A stretch of 64,000 bases of DNA from Robertkochia solimangrovi (GTDB taxonomy: Bacteria; Bacteroidota; Bacteroidia; Flavobacteriales; Flavobacteriaceae). This document shows, piece by piece, positions 26,660-36,370 of the stretch. Position 1 is the first letter of the stretch. Each line of letters starts with the position of its first letter. The stretch lies in assembly GCF_007279655.1 (NCBI RefSeq), contig NZ_QKWN01000004.1:336582-400581 (forward strand), written 5' to 3'. A program made the translations under genes and the position numbers. The notes below the pieces were generated by a model. It was not told where the DNA came from. It saw only the letters and a list, made by a program, of their open reading frames with translations, and did not search any database.

Positions 26660-28591
26660 TCAATCAATAATCAGGAACTCAGAACGCCTGTTTTCGGCAT
26701 TCTCCATTTCAGAACAGGGCTGATCATCGGCACAATCATTCAGCAACTTCGATTCACCATAGCCTTTGGCTTCCAGCCGATTTACAGCTATGCCTTTTGA
26801 AAGAAGATAATTCATGGTAGCAGTGGCGCGCTTCTCCGACAAGATCAGATTATAACGGCTACTCCCCTTACTGTCGGTATGTGAACCGATTTGAATTTTA
26901 AGATCCGGATAGGCCTCCATAACTACTGCAATACCATCCAGAATCTCAGCAGATTTCTCATTGATGCTGTAACTGTCATTTTCAAAGAATATAGGTGCAA
27001 GCGACAGTGCTTCTGCCAAGTCTTCTCCGGCCTGTACCCGAATCACCTCCTTGTTCATAACAATGCTTAGAGAATCCTGTCCTACCACCAACTTTTCCAC
27101 CGTTTCATAGCCTTCTAATGCAACTTTCACAAAGTAAGTACGATCACATTCCGTATCGAATTTGTAGATTCCATTTTCCGCGTAGAATGGCAACATAATA
27201 CTTTGATCATCCGGAAACCTCATATGTACCAACGGTTGCACTGTCGAGCTATCACCTATAGCAGCTACATTTAAAACGAAGGTCTGAAGACAAGTTGTAT
27301 CGAGCGGTGATTTTTGGATAAAGGAATAGATATCATCACTCCCCTTTCCCCCTTCCCGGTTGGATGCAAAATACCCGGAAACATTATTTTCATCGATCGA
27401 ATAACAAAAATCATCTCCGGTACTGTTCACGGGCACACCCAGATTAAAAATCTTTTGATCAGGAATCATGTTCTCATCAAGTCCAACTGCAAAAACATCG
27501 AGCCCTCCTAATCCCGGTCTACCGTCTGTAGCGAAATAAAGTGTATTATCCGGAGCGATAAAAGGAAAAGTATCCTTTCCCTCCGTATTGATGCCAGGCC
27601 CCAAATTGACAGGCTCTCCAAAAGAACCATTTTCCTGAACGGATACATACCAGATATCCGACTCGCCATATCCTCCAGGTCGATCAGAGGCGAAGAAAAG
27701 ATATTTTCCATCTTCACTCAGACTCGGATGTGCATTTGAAAAACCATCATCATTAATAGACAGATCTTCAGGTCTGGTCCAATTCCCTTTAGGATCTAAA
27801 TGCGAACGTAGTATTCTCAACTTGGTATATCCAAGACTATCTGTAACCTGCTTACCTTTTAAGAAATTATTACGAGTAAAATACAATTGCTTTCCATCTG
27901 TACTGACTGCCATAGTCGATTCATGAAGTTCCGTATTCACACCTCCTGGTAATTTCGTATACCTATGATGAGAAACATCAATAAGCGAATTCGAAATGGT
28001 ATAAATATCGAGAAATGGCTCATCATTCCAGTGATCTACAACGCCCCTGTATACTCCGGTATCCCTTGCTGAAGCGAACAGTAAATTCTCACCGGAAATT
28101 ACCGGAGCGAAATCGGAAAAACGCGAATTGATCGCTAGGTTACAAACTTCATAGCGTCCGGACTGATGAAGGATACCTCTGAGATAATCACTTTCCTTAT
28201 GAAAATTATAACTACGTCTATCTATATCCACTTCTTGTTGAAAACGAAGCATCAGACTATCGGACCTGATATAGTCACCGGCTGATTTCAGCGTTTGTGC
28301 ATACCGGTAATAATACTCCGCAGGCAGTTCAGTTCCAAGGCCAAAAAGATCTTCGTACCAGTGCATCGCAGTAATAAATTCTGCTCTGAAATAATAGGAA
28401 TCGGCAAGTTTCATATAATCTTCCGGAATAGCCTCCCCCTCGAGAATACGTTTCTCATAGAGAACCCCGGCTTTAATAAAATGATAGTCGTCGAACTTTT
28501 TTTCCGCTCTGTCGCGGGAAGGGTATGGCTGCTGACTTCTCATACTGAAAGAAAGCAACAATACTGCAATTATGATGATCCGGTGCCCCAT
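26660..28591 (-). CDS. OmpA-family protein with PD40 propeller (PorE-like)
   Basis: A 643-residue protein with a signal peptide (1-19), TPR-like helices (about 25-115), WD40/PD40 beta-propeller repeats (about 160-420, e.g. HPSLSEDGKYLFFASDRPGGYGESDIWY), a carboxypeptidase-regulatory-like domain (about 435-515) and a C-terminal OmpA domain (about 535-640) with IQIGSHTDSKGSSRYNLILS and RRSEFLI. This layout is that of PorE, the peptidoglycan-anchoring subunit of the type IX secretion system, and of paralogues with unknown partners. No PorP/SprF gene is adjacent, so a T9SS role is only an inference. Confidence 0.85.
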   Translation of the reverse strand: MGHRIIIIAVLLLSFSMRSQQPYPSRDRAEKKFDDYHFIKAGVLYEKRILEGEAIPEDYMKLADSYYFRAEFITAMHWYEDLFGLGTELPAEYYYRYAQTLKSAGDYIRSDSLMLRFQQEVDIDRRSYNFHKESDYLRGILHQSGRYEVCNLAINSRFSDFAPVISGENLLFASARDTGVYRGVVDHWNDEPFLDIYTISNSLIDVSHHRYTKLPGGVNTELHESTMAVSTDGKQLYFTRNNFLKGKQVTDSLGYTKLRILRSHLDPKGNWTRPEDLSINDDGFSNAHPSLSEDGKYLFFASDRPGGYGESDIWYVSVQENGSFGEPVNLGPGINTEGKDTFPFIAPDNTLYFATDGRPGLGGLDVFAVGLDENMIPDQKIFNLGVPVNSTGDDFCYSIDENNVSGYFASNREGGKGSDDIYSFIQKSPLDTTCLQTFVLNVAAIGDSSTVQPLVHMRFPDDQSIMLPFYAENGIYKFDTECDRTYFVKVALEGYETVEKLVVGQDSLSIVMNKEVIRVQAGEDLAEALSLAPIFFENDSYSINEKSAEILDGIAVVMEAYPDLKIQIGSHTDSKGSSRYNLILSEKRATATMNYLLSKGIAVNRLEAKGYGESKLLNDCADDQPCSEMENAENRRSEFLIID

Positions 28592-28761
28592 ACCTTATAT
28601 CCAATTGAAGTTGATAGTAAACCACTTAGAATTAGTGATGGATAAAATTAGAGGATAATTTCCTAATAAAATTGTGTTAAAAACGAATTAAATCGTAGTT
28701 GAACGAAAAATAAGACAAAATGAAAGCAAAGGAAATTGATAAGGCTAAAACAAAGGTCTGT

Positions 28762-29031
28762 TCAATAAGATTCTATAAGAGAATCCTTTAGGTTTTCGAA
28801 TGCGATCTTTATGATCGTTTCAATCTCCTCCATGGAAAGTATGATCTTATAATCTTCAAGATCATTGAGTTCCTGCAGGATCATCCGACAACACTCAAAA
28901 GACTTTTTCAGACTGGTTAGCTTCATTTCCTTCTCGAGGGCTGTACCCATAATAGGATTATTCAGGCAATCGCGCTCGAGGTTACGTAACATGGTGTTTT
29001 CACATACCTGGACGAATTTCCTTCTGCTCAT
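28762..29031 (-). CDS. small hypothetical helical protein
   Basis: An 89-residue reading frame in an otherwise empty gap. It starts with MSRRKFVQVCEN and is mostly helical, with three cysteines (residues 10, 22 and a CC pair near 47) and an acidic C-terminal helix (SMEEIETIIKIAFENLKDSLIESY). Codon use (ATC/ATA, GAA, CTG/CTT) resembles the neighbouring genes, which supports a real gene. It could be a small regulatory or DNA-binding protein, but no family was recognised. Confidence 0.55.
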   Translation of the reverse strand: MSRRKFVQVCENTMLRNLERDCLNNPIMGTALEKEMKLTSLKKSFECCRMILQELNDLEDYKIILSMEEIETIIKIAFENLKDSLIESY

Positions 29032-29225
29032 ATATCAACGCTGTGGTAAAAATTTTCATAATGATCTTACAAAGTTAGAAAAACTGACCACTAATTATTA
29101 TTCACCTATATCTTGTTAAACTGATAAAAAATGAATTACATCGAATAAATCAATGCTTTGTACGAAGAATCTTAACACATATATGCACTTTTCTGAAAAA
29201 AGGCTTAGAAAGTAATACTACCCTA

Positions 29226-29262
29226 CAAAAAAAGGGCTGCAGGAATAAATTCCCACAGCCCT
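29226..29262 (-). terminator. terminator of the glucan utilisation operon
   Basis: An interrupted stem AGGGCTG / CAGCCCT with inner GGAA/TTCC pairs and a TAAA loop is followed on the minus strand by seven T (29232 to 29226). It lies about 47 bp beyond the GH3 stop. Confidence 0.85.
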
Positions 29263-29308
29263 GGTAACTACTTAACATTATTGGTACAACCGTTAGGTAT
29301 ATATGTAA

Positions 29309-31633
29309 TTAATCAACAACGGTTAATGTTTGTTTAAGATCCTTAATCATGATCTCAAAATCCCCAGCCTCCACAACAGATTTATTATCCCTTCCGATAT
29401 AGGCCAGATCTGATACTTTGAGGTCGAACGTAACGGTTCTTTGCTCTCCCGGTGACAGAGACACCTTTTCAAACCTTCTCAAACGCTTTACATCCGGAGT
29501 AATTTGAGATGCATACAGGTCTGAAGTATAAAGTTCAACAACTTCCTTCCCTGCCATTTTTCCGGTATTCTTTACCGAAACACTCACGGAGATACTCCCA
29601 TCACCGCCAACCTGAGATTTATCAATCTTCAGATCACTGTATTCAAAGGTCGTATAACTCAATCCGAACCCAAACGGGAATTGTGGGTTGAAATCTGCTT
29701 CATAGTTATAAACTCCTTCAGCCTTTTTCTGTTCTTCGGAAGGTTTATGGATATAAGGAATGGTCGCGTTTGGATATCTTGGATAAGTATAGGGTAATTT
29801 ACCGGAAGGATTCACGTCCCCATAAAGAATATCCACGATTGCATCTCCTCCAAAGTTACCGGGCAAATATGCCTGAACGATCGCATCCATTTCACGTTCG
29901 AACTTACTGATCACTCTTGGACGGCCTTCATTCAGTACAAGAACTACCGGCTTACCAGTTGCAGCGATCTTCAAAGCGAGTTCTGTCTGCAGATCATTAA
30001 TGTACAAATCATTGAGATCACCCGGCTTCTCCGTATAGGTATTCTCCCCCAGACACAGGATCACTATATCCGATTTCTCAGCAGCCTTAACCGCCGCATC
30101 CATACGGTCTTCCTTTTGTTCATAATACTGCCCGCCATCAACATAGCTCACTCCTGGAACATAGGTCACATCCGATTTTCCGATTTTTTTCTGAACGGCT
30201 TCAAGAATGGTATTATAGCGCTCCGCAAATTCCGGAGTCTTCTCTCCCTGCCAGGAATAGGTCCAGGCCCCGTTTAACGTACGCATGGAATTAGCATTCG
30301 GACCAGTCACTAAAACCTTTACCCCTTTCTTTAAAGGCAAAATATCATTTTCATTCTTCAATAAGGTGATCGCTTCAGCGGCCATATCATATGAAGCTTT
30401 TTCAAAGGCTTTGCTTCCAAATTCCGGGTAATTCTTATAATTCGTCACCGGCACTTCAAATAGCCCTAATGCGATCTTAACTTTTAAGATTCGTCGCACA
30501 GCATCATCGATTCGAGATTCAGATACGCTTCCCTCCGTCACTAATTCCTTCAGATTATCGACAAAGACTTCGTACTGGTAAGGTACCATCGACATATCGA
30601 TACCTGCATTGATCGCCATTTTAATAGCTTCCTTATCGCTTTCAGCCACACGGTCACGGCGATGAAGATTTTCGATATCTGCCCAGTCTGTAACTACGAG
30701 TCCTTCAAAACCCAGTTCCTCCTTAAGCAGTTTCGTCAGTAGGTTATAATTCGCGTGCACAGGAATACCGTTGATAATACCTGAATTGATCATAATGGTA
30801 TGAGATCCCGCTTCAATCGCTGCTTTGAAGGAAGGGAGATGATACTCACGCAATACATCTTCAGGAATATAGGAAGGTGTTCTGTCTTTCCCGGAAGTAA
30901 CTGCATGATAGCCCAGAAAATGCTTCATACAGGAAGCAAGGTGATTCGGATCAGCGATATTATTATCTTCACCTTCATAACCATCGATCATGGCTACGCC
31001 AAGTACCGAAGCAAGATAAGGGTCTTCACCAAAAGATTCCCACATTCTTGAAAAACGAGGGTCGATTCCAAGGTCAAGAACGGGGGAAAAGTTCCAAGAA
31101 ATACCACTGGCTCGGGTTTCATAGGCTGTAATTTCCGCACCGCGTTTCACCATTTCTGGATTCCTTGCAGCCGCCTGGGCGATCTGTTGTGGAAACATGG
31201 TAGCGTCGGCGGTATAGGTAGCTCCGTGGATCATATCGACACCATATATGATCGGAATATTCAACCGGCTTTCTTTCGTATTTACCTCCGCGATCTCATT
31301 GATGACATCGAACCATTTTTGCCTTGGAAAGGCACGGTTATTGGCAGTATTCAGGAAGGAACCCACATGGTATTCACTGATCGCCTTTTTCAACAGGGCA
31401 GGATCCAGCGAAAATGGCTCAAAACTGGAATAGCGGTTATCGCCTTTTCCGATAACATCCAGTGTCACCTGCGTCATTTGCCCCACTTTCTCCTCCATGG
31501 TCATCTTTGAGAGGATCTCCTCCGCCTTAGCGGCTATTTCCGCCTTACTCATCGGCTTTGTTTCCTGTGCCGTCAACGTTTTCAAAGAAAACATGACCAT
31601 CACTACAGCCAGAAATTTCGCGTAATGTTTCAT
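29309..31633 (-). CDS. bglX: GH3 beta-glucosidase (BglX-like), secreted
   Basis: A GH3 enzyme of 774 residues from ATG 31633. I chose this ATG because it begins the signal peptide MKHYAKFLAVVMVMFSL (cut after LTA); the upstream ATG at 31675 adds 14 residues ahead of it. The catalytic nucleophile is Asp316 in GLVVTDWADIENL; KHFLGYHAV and the C-terminal GH3_C domain with the fibronectin-III-like tail (FGFGLSYTTFEYSDLKI onward) are also seen. It removes terminal beta-linked glucose from oligosaccharides in the periplasm. It is the last gene of the PUL operon. Confidence 0.94.
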   Translation of the reverse strand: MKHYAKFLAVVMVMFSLKTLTAQETKPMSKAEIAAKAEEILSKMTMEEKVGQMTQVTLDVIGKGDNRYSSFEPFSLDPALLKKAISEYHVGSFLNTANNRAFPRQKWFDVINEIAEVNTKESRLNIPIIYGVDMIHGATYTADATMFPQQIAQAAARNPEMVKRGAEITAYETRASGISWNFSPVLDLGIDPRFSRMWESFGEDPYLASVLGVAMIDGYEGEDNNIADPNHLASCMKHFLGYHAVTSGKDRTPSYIPEDVLREYHLPSFKAAIEAGSHTIMINSGIINGIPVHANYNLLTKLLKEELGFEGLVVTDWADIENLHRRDRVAESDKEAIKMAINAGIDMSMVPYQYEVFVDNLKELVTEGSVSESRIDDAVRRILKVKIALGLFEVPVTNYKNYPEFGSKAFEKASYDMAAEAITLLKNENDILPLKKGVKVLVTGPNANSMRTLNGAWTYSWQGEKTPEFAERYNTILEAVQKKIGKSDVTYVPGVSYVDGGQYYEQKEDRMDAAVKAAEKSDIVILCLGENTYTEKPGDLNDLYINDLQTELALKIAATGKPVVLVLNEGRPRVISKFEREMDAIVQAYLPGNFGGDAIVDILYGDVNPSGKLPYTYPRYPNATIPYIHKPSEEQKKAEGVYNYEADFNPQFPFGFGLSYTTFEYSDLKIDKSQVGGDGSISVSVSVKNTGKMAGKEVVELYTSDLYASQITPDVKRLRRFEKVSLSPGEQRTVTFDLKVSDLAYIGRDNKSVVEAGDFEIMIKDLKQTLTVVD

Positions 31634-31643
31634 TTTTAAAAAT

Positions 31644-33044
31644 TTAGATAATAAGCGTTGCCACTGCTCCGGCAACGAGGTTTAGTTGATAGTTTTCATT
31701 ATTTATATGCACCGATACGTCCGTATCAGCCGTATTAGTGTTCTGTAAAATAACCACGATCTTTCCTCCAGGAGTGCGATAAGCAACATCGATCACCCCT
31801 TTATCATCGTTCGAACCTATCCTAACAGATCCGGGTCTGACAAACTTTGAAGCATGTCCGATGATATAATAAGCCGGATTTCGGACAACCTCATCTCCAG
31901 TGATCGTAATAGCGCCTAAACAGCGGTCACATCCCCCCCTGTCCGTATGCGGCTCCTGGTGTTCGTCGGCCGCAAGATTCCATTCCAATACAGTTCTCGC
32001 CCAGTTTTTTGGAGCGCCGATAATAAGGTTCTCAGTATGCCAGGCCATTTCCTTGGCAAAATCTCCGGGTGCACCTACCCATTGCTCTGTAAAGTAAAGA
32101 TTTTTGTCCGGATATGCCTCATGAACCTTGCTTAGGGCTGATATTTCCCCGCCGTATAAATGAAAAGCTGAACCATCCACGAATTTTGATGCAGCAGAAT
32201 CGGCAAGAATAGTCATCGGATATTCAGGTTTATCACAATTGTGATCATAGACGATGATCTTGGTATTGATCCCGTTTTTTTCAAATTCAGGTCCAAGATA
32301 ACCTTTGATGAAATCAGCCTGATCGGTTGCAGTCATATACATACTCGGATTATTTCCGGGATGTAAGGGTTCATTCTGAATGGTAACAGCATCGATGATG
32401 ATCCCCGCTTCCGCCATGCCCTGGATATATTTCACGAAATATTTTGCATAAACCGCATAAGCTTCCTTTTTCAGACTTCCCCCACGAGTATCTCCGTTAT
32501 CCTTCATCCATACCGGAGCAGACCATGGAGATCCAAGGATCTTTATGTCAGGATTGATCTTTAAAATTTCCTTCAGTACCGGTATCAGGTATAATGTGTC
32601 ATATGACATACTGAATCGTTCTAATTCCGGATCGGCCTCCCCTGTAGCAAGATCGTTATATGACCAGGTTTTTTCATCAAGATCCGACGCTCCAATACTC
32701 AATCGCAGATAACTGACACCAATACCTTTTCCATCGGTGTCAAACAGTTCATTGAGGATCCAGCTTCGTGCGTCCTTACTCATCTTAGCCAAATGTAGCG
32801 CGCTTCCTCCGGTAAGTGTATAACCGAAACCATCCATTTCCTGGAAGGTCATACTACTGTCAATTCTGATCTCTGCGGCATTTTCCGATGGTCCTTCTGA
32901 AGACGCTGTGATCTTGTGGGGAATAAGTAATGAATTTTTATCAAGGGTGGTCAGCCAGTAAGCTGCGGTACTTTCCTTCTCTTCAACACACCCCGTTAAC
33001 AATATTGCCAAAAATCCGGCAATAACATGAATAGTTCTGATCAT
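31644..33044 (-). CDS. GH30 beta-glycosidase lipoprotein (copy 2)
   Basis: A 466-residue GH30 enzyme with a lipoprotein signal (lipobox LLTGCV). The domain starts with MDGFGYTLTGGSA; the acid/base is Glu225 in TIQNEPLHPG and the nucleophile Glu320 in YFTEQWVG. The small C-terminal beta domain (about 395-466) is complete. The PWSAPVWMKDN and GVSYLRLSIGASDL blocks are of the bacterial GH30 group containing beta-1,6-glucanases and beta-glucosidases. It starts 9 bp after the GH5 stop, and lies 10 bp upstream of the GH3 gene. It is a clear paralogue of the GH30 two genes upstream. Confidence 0.93.
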   Translation of the reverse strand: MIRTIHVIAGFLAILLTGCVEEKESTAAYWLTTLDKNSLLIPHKITASSEGPSENAAEIRIDSSMTFQEMDGFGYTLTGGSALHLAKMSKDARSWILNELFDTDGKGIGVSYLRLSIGASDLDEKTWSYNDLATGEADPELERFSMSYDTLYLIPVLKEILKINPDIKILGSPWSAPVWMKDNGDTRGGSLKKEAYAVYAKYFVKYIQGMAEAGIIIDAVTIQNEPLHPGNNPSMYMTATDQADFIKGYLGPEFEKNGINTKIIVYDHNCDKPEYPMTILADSAASKFVDGSAFHLYGGEISALSKVHEAYPDKNLYFTEQWVGAPGDFAKEMAWHTENLIIGAPKNWARTVLEWNLAADEHQEPHTDRGGCDRCLGAITITGDEVVRNPAYYIIGHASKFVRPGSVRIGSNDDKGVIDVAYRTPGGKIVVILQNTNTADTDVSVHINNENYQLNLVAGAVATLII

Positions 33045-33053
33045 CTTCTTCTC

Positions 33054-34793
33054 TTAAGGTCTTTTCAGCGTTATTTCTTTTAATTTACTGTTCCCATTAT
33101 CAAAATAGATTCGTAGTGGCAGCAACCCTTTCTTTAATTCCAGAGTTCCCAGATCAAGGTTTTTCCATTGTCCGAAAGTATCCGGTACAGTCGCCGAAAC
33201 CGACTGATCGGCTGCCGTGATCCTGAGGTTTGTCTTCTCAGCGGTCTGAAGTAATGCAGCCAATGCATACATTCCATCCTCCTTTACTTCCACAGTATAT
33301 TGCAGCCACTCACCTGTTACGATATCCGCTGTGTAATAACCATCGGAATCCGCATAGATATCTACACCATCGTTTCGGTAGGCTCTTCCATTATTCCATT
33401 GAGTTCTATCTTTACCGGTAGAAACATGATAGTTGGCCGCATCCGTATCGAAATAAGCCTCCCCCATTCTTCCAAGGTCGTAATCAACCGCAGCAATTAC
33501 CAGTGAATTGGCTAATACATGCTTTTTGAAAGGACGGGTTTCTGTAGTATGCGGTTGACGAATCATTGCATCGATCACATCATAATGAATGATATTATTC
33601 TCGAATCTTGTATTTTCAGCCAGTTGCATGATCGCCGAAAAGGCAACTTCCGGATCTGGTTTTGAGACATTCCCACGCCAGTATTCCAGGATATTCTCAT
33701 ATCCGGGATTTACTTTTACTTCCAAAGGATTATTTGAACCCAATTTTTTAAGGGGCCACCAACACCAACCGATATTATTGGTTTCCATAAGGGTTATTGC
33801 CTGTTGAAACCAGACATTAGAATTTTCTCCCGATTCTCCGAGCCATATCGGTGTATTATATTTTTTTCGCATATCCAGTACCGCCTCTATGGATCCTTCA
33901 TCATTATAATTCCAGTACTTATGGAAACTGATCACCATATTATCATCCCAAGGCGGCATGACTCCGGCATAATTATTTCCCCAGCCATTTCCTTCAATAA
34001 TGACGATGTGAGTTTTATCCTCTTTACGGATCGCTTCCGTAATCTCCATCATTAATTTTCTAAGCGGTGTATTATCTTTTTCTGCGACCCCATTCTTAAG
34101 TACCCCTTCGAGGGTACCATCATCAGTGAATGCCCAATTCGGTTCATTGATAATATCATAAGCACCGATCCAGGGTTCCGTGCTATATCGCTTTGCCAAC
34201 TTCTGCCAAAGCGCAATAAGTTTCTGCTGATTTTCTTTGCTTTCCCATAATGAAGGCTTCGAAGGATCCCTGTCTGAAATATTGAGGTCATGCCCTTGTC
34301 CGCCAGGGGTTGCATGCATATCCAGGATCAGGTACATTTCGTTTTCGGCACACCATTTCAATAATTCGTCGGTCATAAGGAAACCAGTTTCAAACCATGT
34401 ATTCTCTCCCTTTACGGGTTCCTTTTCCACGGGTGGAGTGAACAGATTGTAATGCATGGGTAACCTGATAGAATTGAATCCCCACTTCTTTAAGGAATCA
34501 ACATCGATCTTCCGGGTATGATTAGCTAACCAGGCTTTATAGAATTCTTTGGTCTTCTCTGTCCCTACGAGACTGATCAGGCTATCCCGGTAAATATATT
34601 GCTGACCTGAAAATGGCACCCGGAGCATATAACCTTCCTGAAGCATATGACCTCCAAGTCCGATTCCTCTTAAAACTATATTTTCCCCGGATGAATTGAC
34701 GATTTTTTCTCCATTTGTTCTGAGAAAACCTTGTGCATTTCCCAGCGAAATGGATAGGATCATGATCATTCCGGTTAAAAGTATTTTTTTCAT
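33054..34793 (-). CDS. GH5 glucanase with C-terminal CBM6
   Basis: A 579-residue secreted protein (signal peptide MKKILLTGMIMILSISLGNA). The GH5 catalytic domain covers about 25-350: acid/base Glu217 in DIINEPNW, nucleophile Glu320 in IWLGESGEN, plus LRGIGLGGHMLQEGY, FNSIRLPMHYN and ILDMHATPGGQ. The last 135 residues look like a CBM6 beta-sandwich (NDGVDIY, GEWLQYTVEVKEDG, LRIYFDNG). It probably binds and cuts a beta-glucan; the subfamily cannot be fixed from reading alone. ATG 34793 is preferred over 34853, which would overlap the upstream gene and spoil the signal peptide. Confidence 0.88.
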   Translation of the reverse strand: MKKILLTGMIMILSISLGNAQGFLRTNGEKIVNSSGENIVLRGIGLGGHMLQEGYMLRVPFSGQQYIYRDSLISLVGTEKTKEFYKAWLANHTRKIDVDSLKKWGFNSIRLPMHYNLFTPPVEKEPVKGENTWFETGFLMTDELLKWCAENEMYLILDMHATPGGQGHDLNISDRDPSKPSLWESKENQQKLIALWQKLAKRYSTEPWIGAYDIINEPNWAFTDDGTLEGVLKNGVAEKDNTPLRKLMMEITEAIRKEDKTHIVIIEGNGWGNNYAGVMPPWDDNMVISFHKYWNYNDEGSIEAVLDMRKKYNTPIWLGESGENSNVWFQQAITLMETNNIGWCWWPLKKLGSNNPLEVKVNPGYENILEYWRGNVSKPDPEVAFSAIMQLAENTRFENNIIHYDVIDAMIRQPHTTETRPFKKHVLANSLVIAAVDYDLGRMGEAYFDTDAANYHVSTGKDRTQWNNGRAYRNDGVDIYADSDGYYTADIVTGEWLQYTVEVKEDGMYALAALLQTAEKTNLRITAADQSVSATVPDTFGQWKNLDLGTLELKKGLLPLRIYFDNGNSKLKEITLKRP

Positions 34794-34818
34794 AATATCT
34801 GATTTTAATGGCATAGAT

Positions 34819-36270
34819 CTATTCCCAAACGTAAGTACCAACACTACCTGCATCGAGCGCAGTAGTGAACCACTTACCTTTCATCTTTACATTAAACTTT
34901 TTTCCAATTGTCCCATTGTTGAGGACGACAAGTACGGTCTTACCTTCAGGTGTTTTAAAGGCAACATTGGAAAGATCTCCCGGTATATTGGATGCGATCC
35001 TGATGGAACCGGAAGGCACAAAAGCGGATGCATGGGCAATGATATAATAACTAACGTTGCGGGTTATATTACCAGCACCATCAATTGTCAAGGCGCCTTT
35101 ACAAACCGTACACCCTCCTTCGGTATGAGGACCAAAACCTGCATTACTTGCGAGATTCCATTCCAGTGCATTTCTACTCCAGTTTCGCATAGACCCAATG
35201 ATGATATTTTTTAAATGCCATTTTAGATCGCCACCAAAATCACCATCTGAGGGAGTATATTGTTCTGTAAAATACAAATGTTTATCCGGAAATGCATTAT
35301 GCACGGTACTCAATGCTGAGATATCTCCAGCATAAAGATGAAATGCCGATCCGTCTATATAAGCATTGGCTTCAGGATCGGAGAGCACTTCGATCGGATA
35401 GGAGTAATTATCACAGTTATGATCCCAGACGATGATCTTAGTCTGGAGACCAGCTGCCTCAAAAGCAGGCCCAAGATGGGTACCAACAAAAGTTGCCTGC
35501 TCAGCCGCCGTCATATACATACTGGGATTATTTCCATCATGGAGTGGTTCATTCTGAACCGTGACTGCTTCAACGGTAATACCCTGTTCTGCCATCGACT
35601 GTATATATTTTACAAAATAGGAAGCATAGACCCCGAAATAAACCTCCTGTAAACTGCCTCCAATAAAACTATTATTGTCTTTCATCCAAACCGGCGCACT
35701 CCAGGGAGAACCCAGAATATGAAGATCAGGATTGATTTCAAGAATTTCCTTTAAAACCGGAATCACAGTTTCTGTATCCGGCTCAAGACTGAAATCCTCA
35801 AGATCCGGATCGGTTTGCCCTTCGGGCATATCATTATAGGTAAACGGGACGTCATTCAGATCGGATGCCCCGATACTGATTCTAAGATAACTGACACCGA
35901 TAGCGCCATTATCCATTCCAAAAAGTTCTTCGAGCAATACTTTGCGTTCCGCTTCGGGAAGCGACAATAGTACCTTTGCACTACCTCCGGTCAATGTATA
36001 TCCAAAACCATCCACTTCCTGGTATTCGGAATTCGCATTGATCTCGATATCCGGATTGATATTGGGTGTGGTTCCAAATGCAAGAATATCATCCTGCTTC
36101 ATGAATTTAACACTCCCGTTTTCTTTGGTCAGGTAAAAATCCACTTCATTTTCAAGTACGGGTGGTGCAGGTGGATCTACCGGCACCGGATCATCATCCG
36201 GAGTTGAGGAGGAACATCCCAGGCTTAGCGCAATAATCACAGTGCTGAGAACAATCTGGTATATCTTCAT
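34819..36270 (-). CDS. GH30 beta-glycosidase lipoprotein (copy 1)
   Basis: A GH30 enzyme of 483 residues from ATG 36270 (a TTG 12 bp upstream is unlikely). It has a lipoprotein signal (lipobox LSLGC) and a proline-rich spacer before the catalytic domain, which starts near VDGFGYTLTGGSA. The acid/base is Glu241 in TVQNEPLHDG and the nucleophile Glu336 in YFTEQYT. It resembles the second GH30 throughout the catalytic core. The spacer suggests surface display. It follows a hairpin at 36321-36350 that separates the binding-protein genes from the enzyme genes. Confidence 0.93.
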   Translation of the reverse strand: MKIYQIVLSTVIIALSLGCSSSTPDDDPVPVDPPAPPVLENEVDFYLTKENGSVKFMKQDDILAFGTTPNINPDIEINANSEYQEVDGFGYTLTGGSAKVLLSLPEAERKVLLEELFGMDNGAIGVSYLRISIGASDLNDVPFTYNDMPEGQTDPDLEDFSLEPDTETVIPVLKEILEINPDLHILGSPWSAPVWMKDNNSFIGGSLQEVYFGVYASYFVKYIQSMAEQGITVEAVTVQNEPLHDGNNPSMYMTAAEQATFVGTHLGPAFEAAGLQTKIIVWDHNCDNYSYPIEVLSDPEANAYIDGSAFHLYAGDISALSTVHNAFPDKHLYFTEQYTPSDGDFGGDLKWHLKNIIIGSMRNWSRNALEWNLASNAGFGPHTEGGCTVCKGALTIDGAGNITRNVSYYIIAHASAFVPSGSIRIASNIPGDLSNVAFKTPEGKTVLVVLNNGTIGKKFNVKMKGKWFTTALDAGSVGTYVWE

Positions 36271-36320
36271 TTTTAATTTCAATTGGAATGAATTTCCCCT
36301 TGCAGGGGTTAAAATAATGT

Positions 36321-36350
36321 AAAGCCCGCCCTTTAAGTCGGACGGGCTTT
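36321..36350 (-). terminator. intercistronic hairpin between binding-protein and enzyme genes
   Basis: AAAGCCCG and CGGGCTTT pair, with one internal mismatch and then CC/GG inside. The flanking T run on the minus strand is weak (TTATTTTAA), so it may act as a partial terminator or an mRNA-end stabiliser giving more susCD/binding protein than enzyme. Confidence 0.65.
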
Positions 36351-36370
36351 AAAAACTAGCTAACATATAA

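Noticed and set aside
26660..28591. Firm assignment as the type IX secretion subunit PorE
   Set aside because: The domain order fits, but paralogues of the same layout are common and no PorP or other T9SS gene is adjacent, so only PorE-like is claimed.
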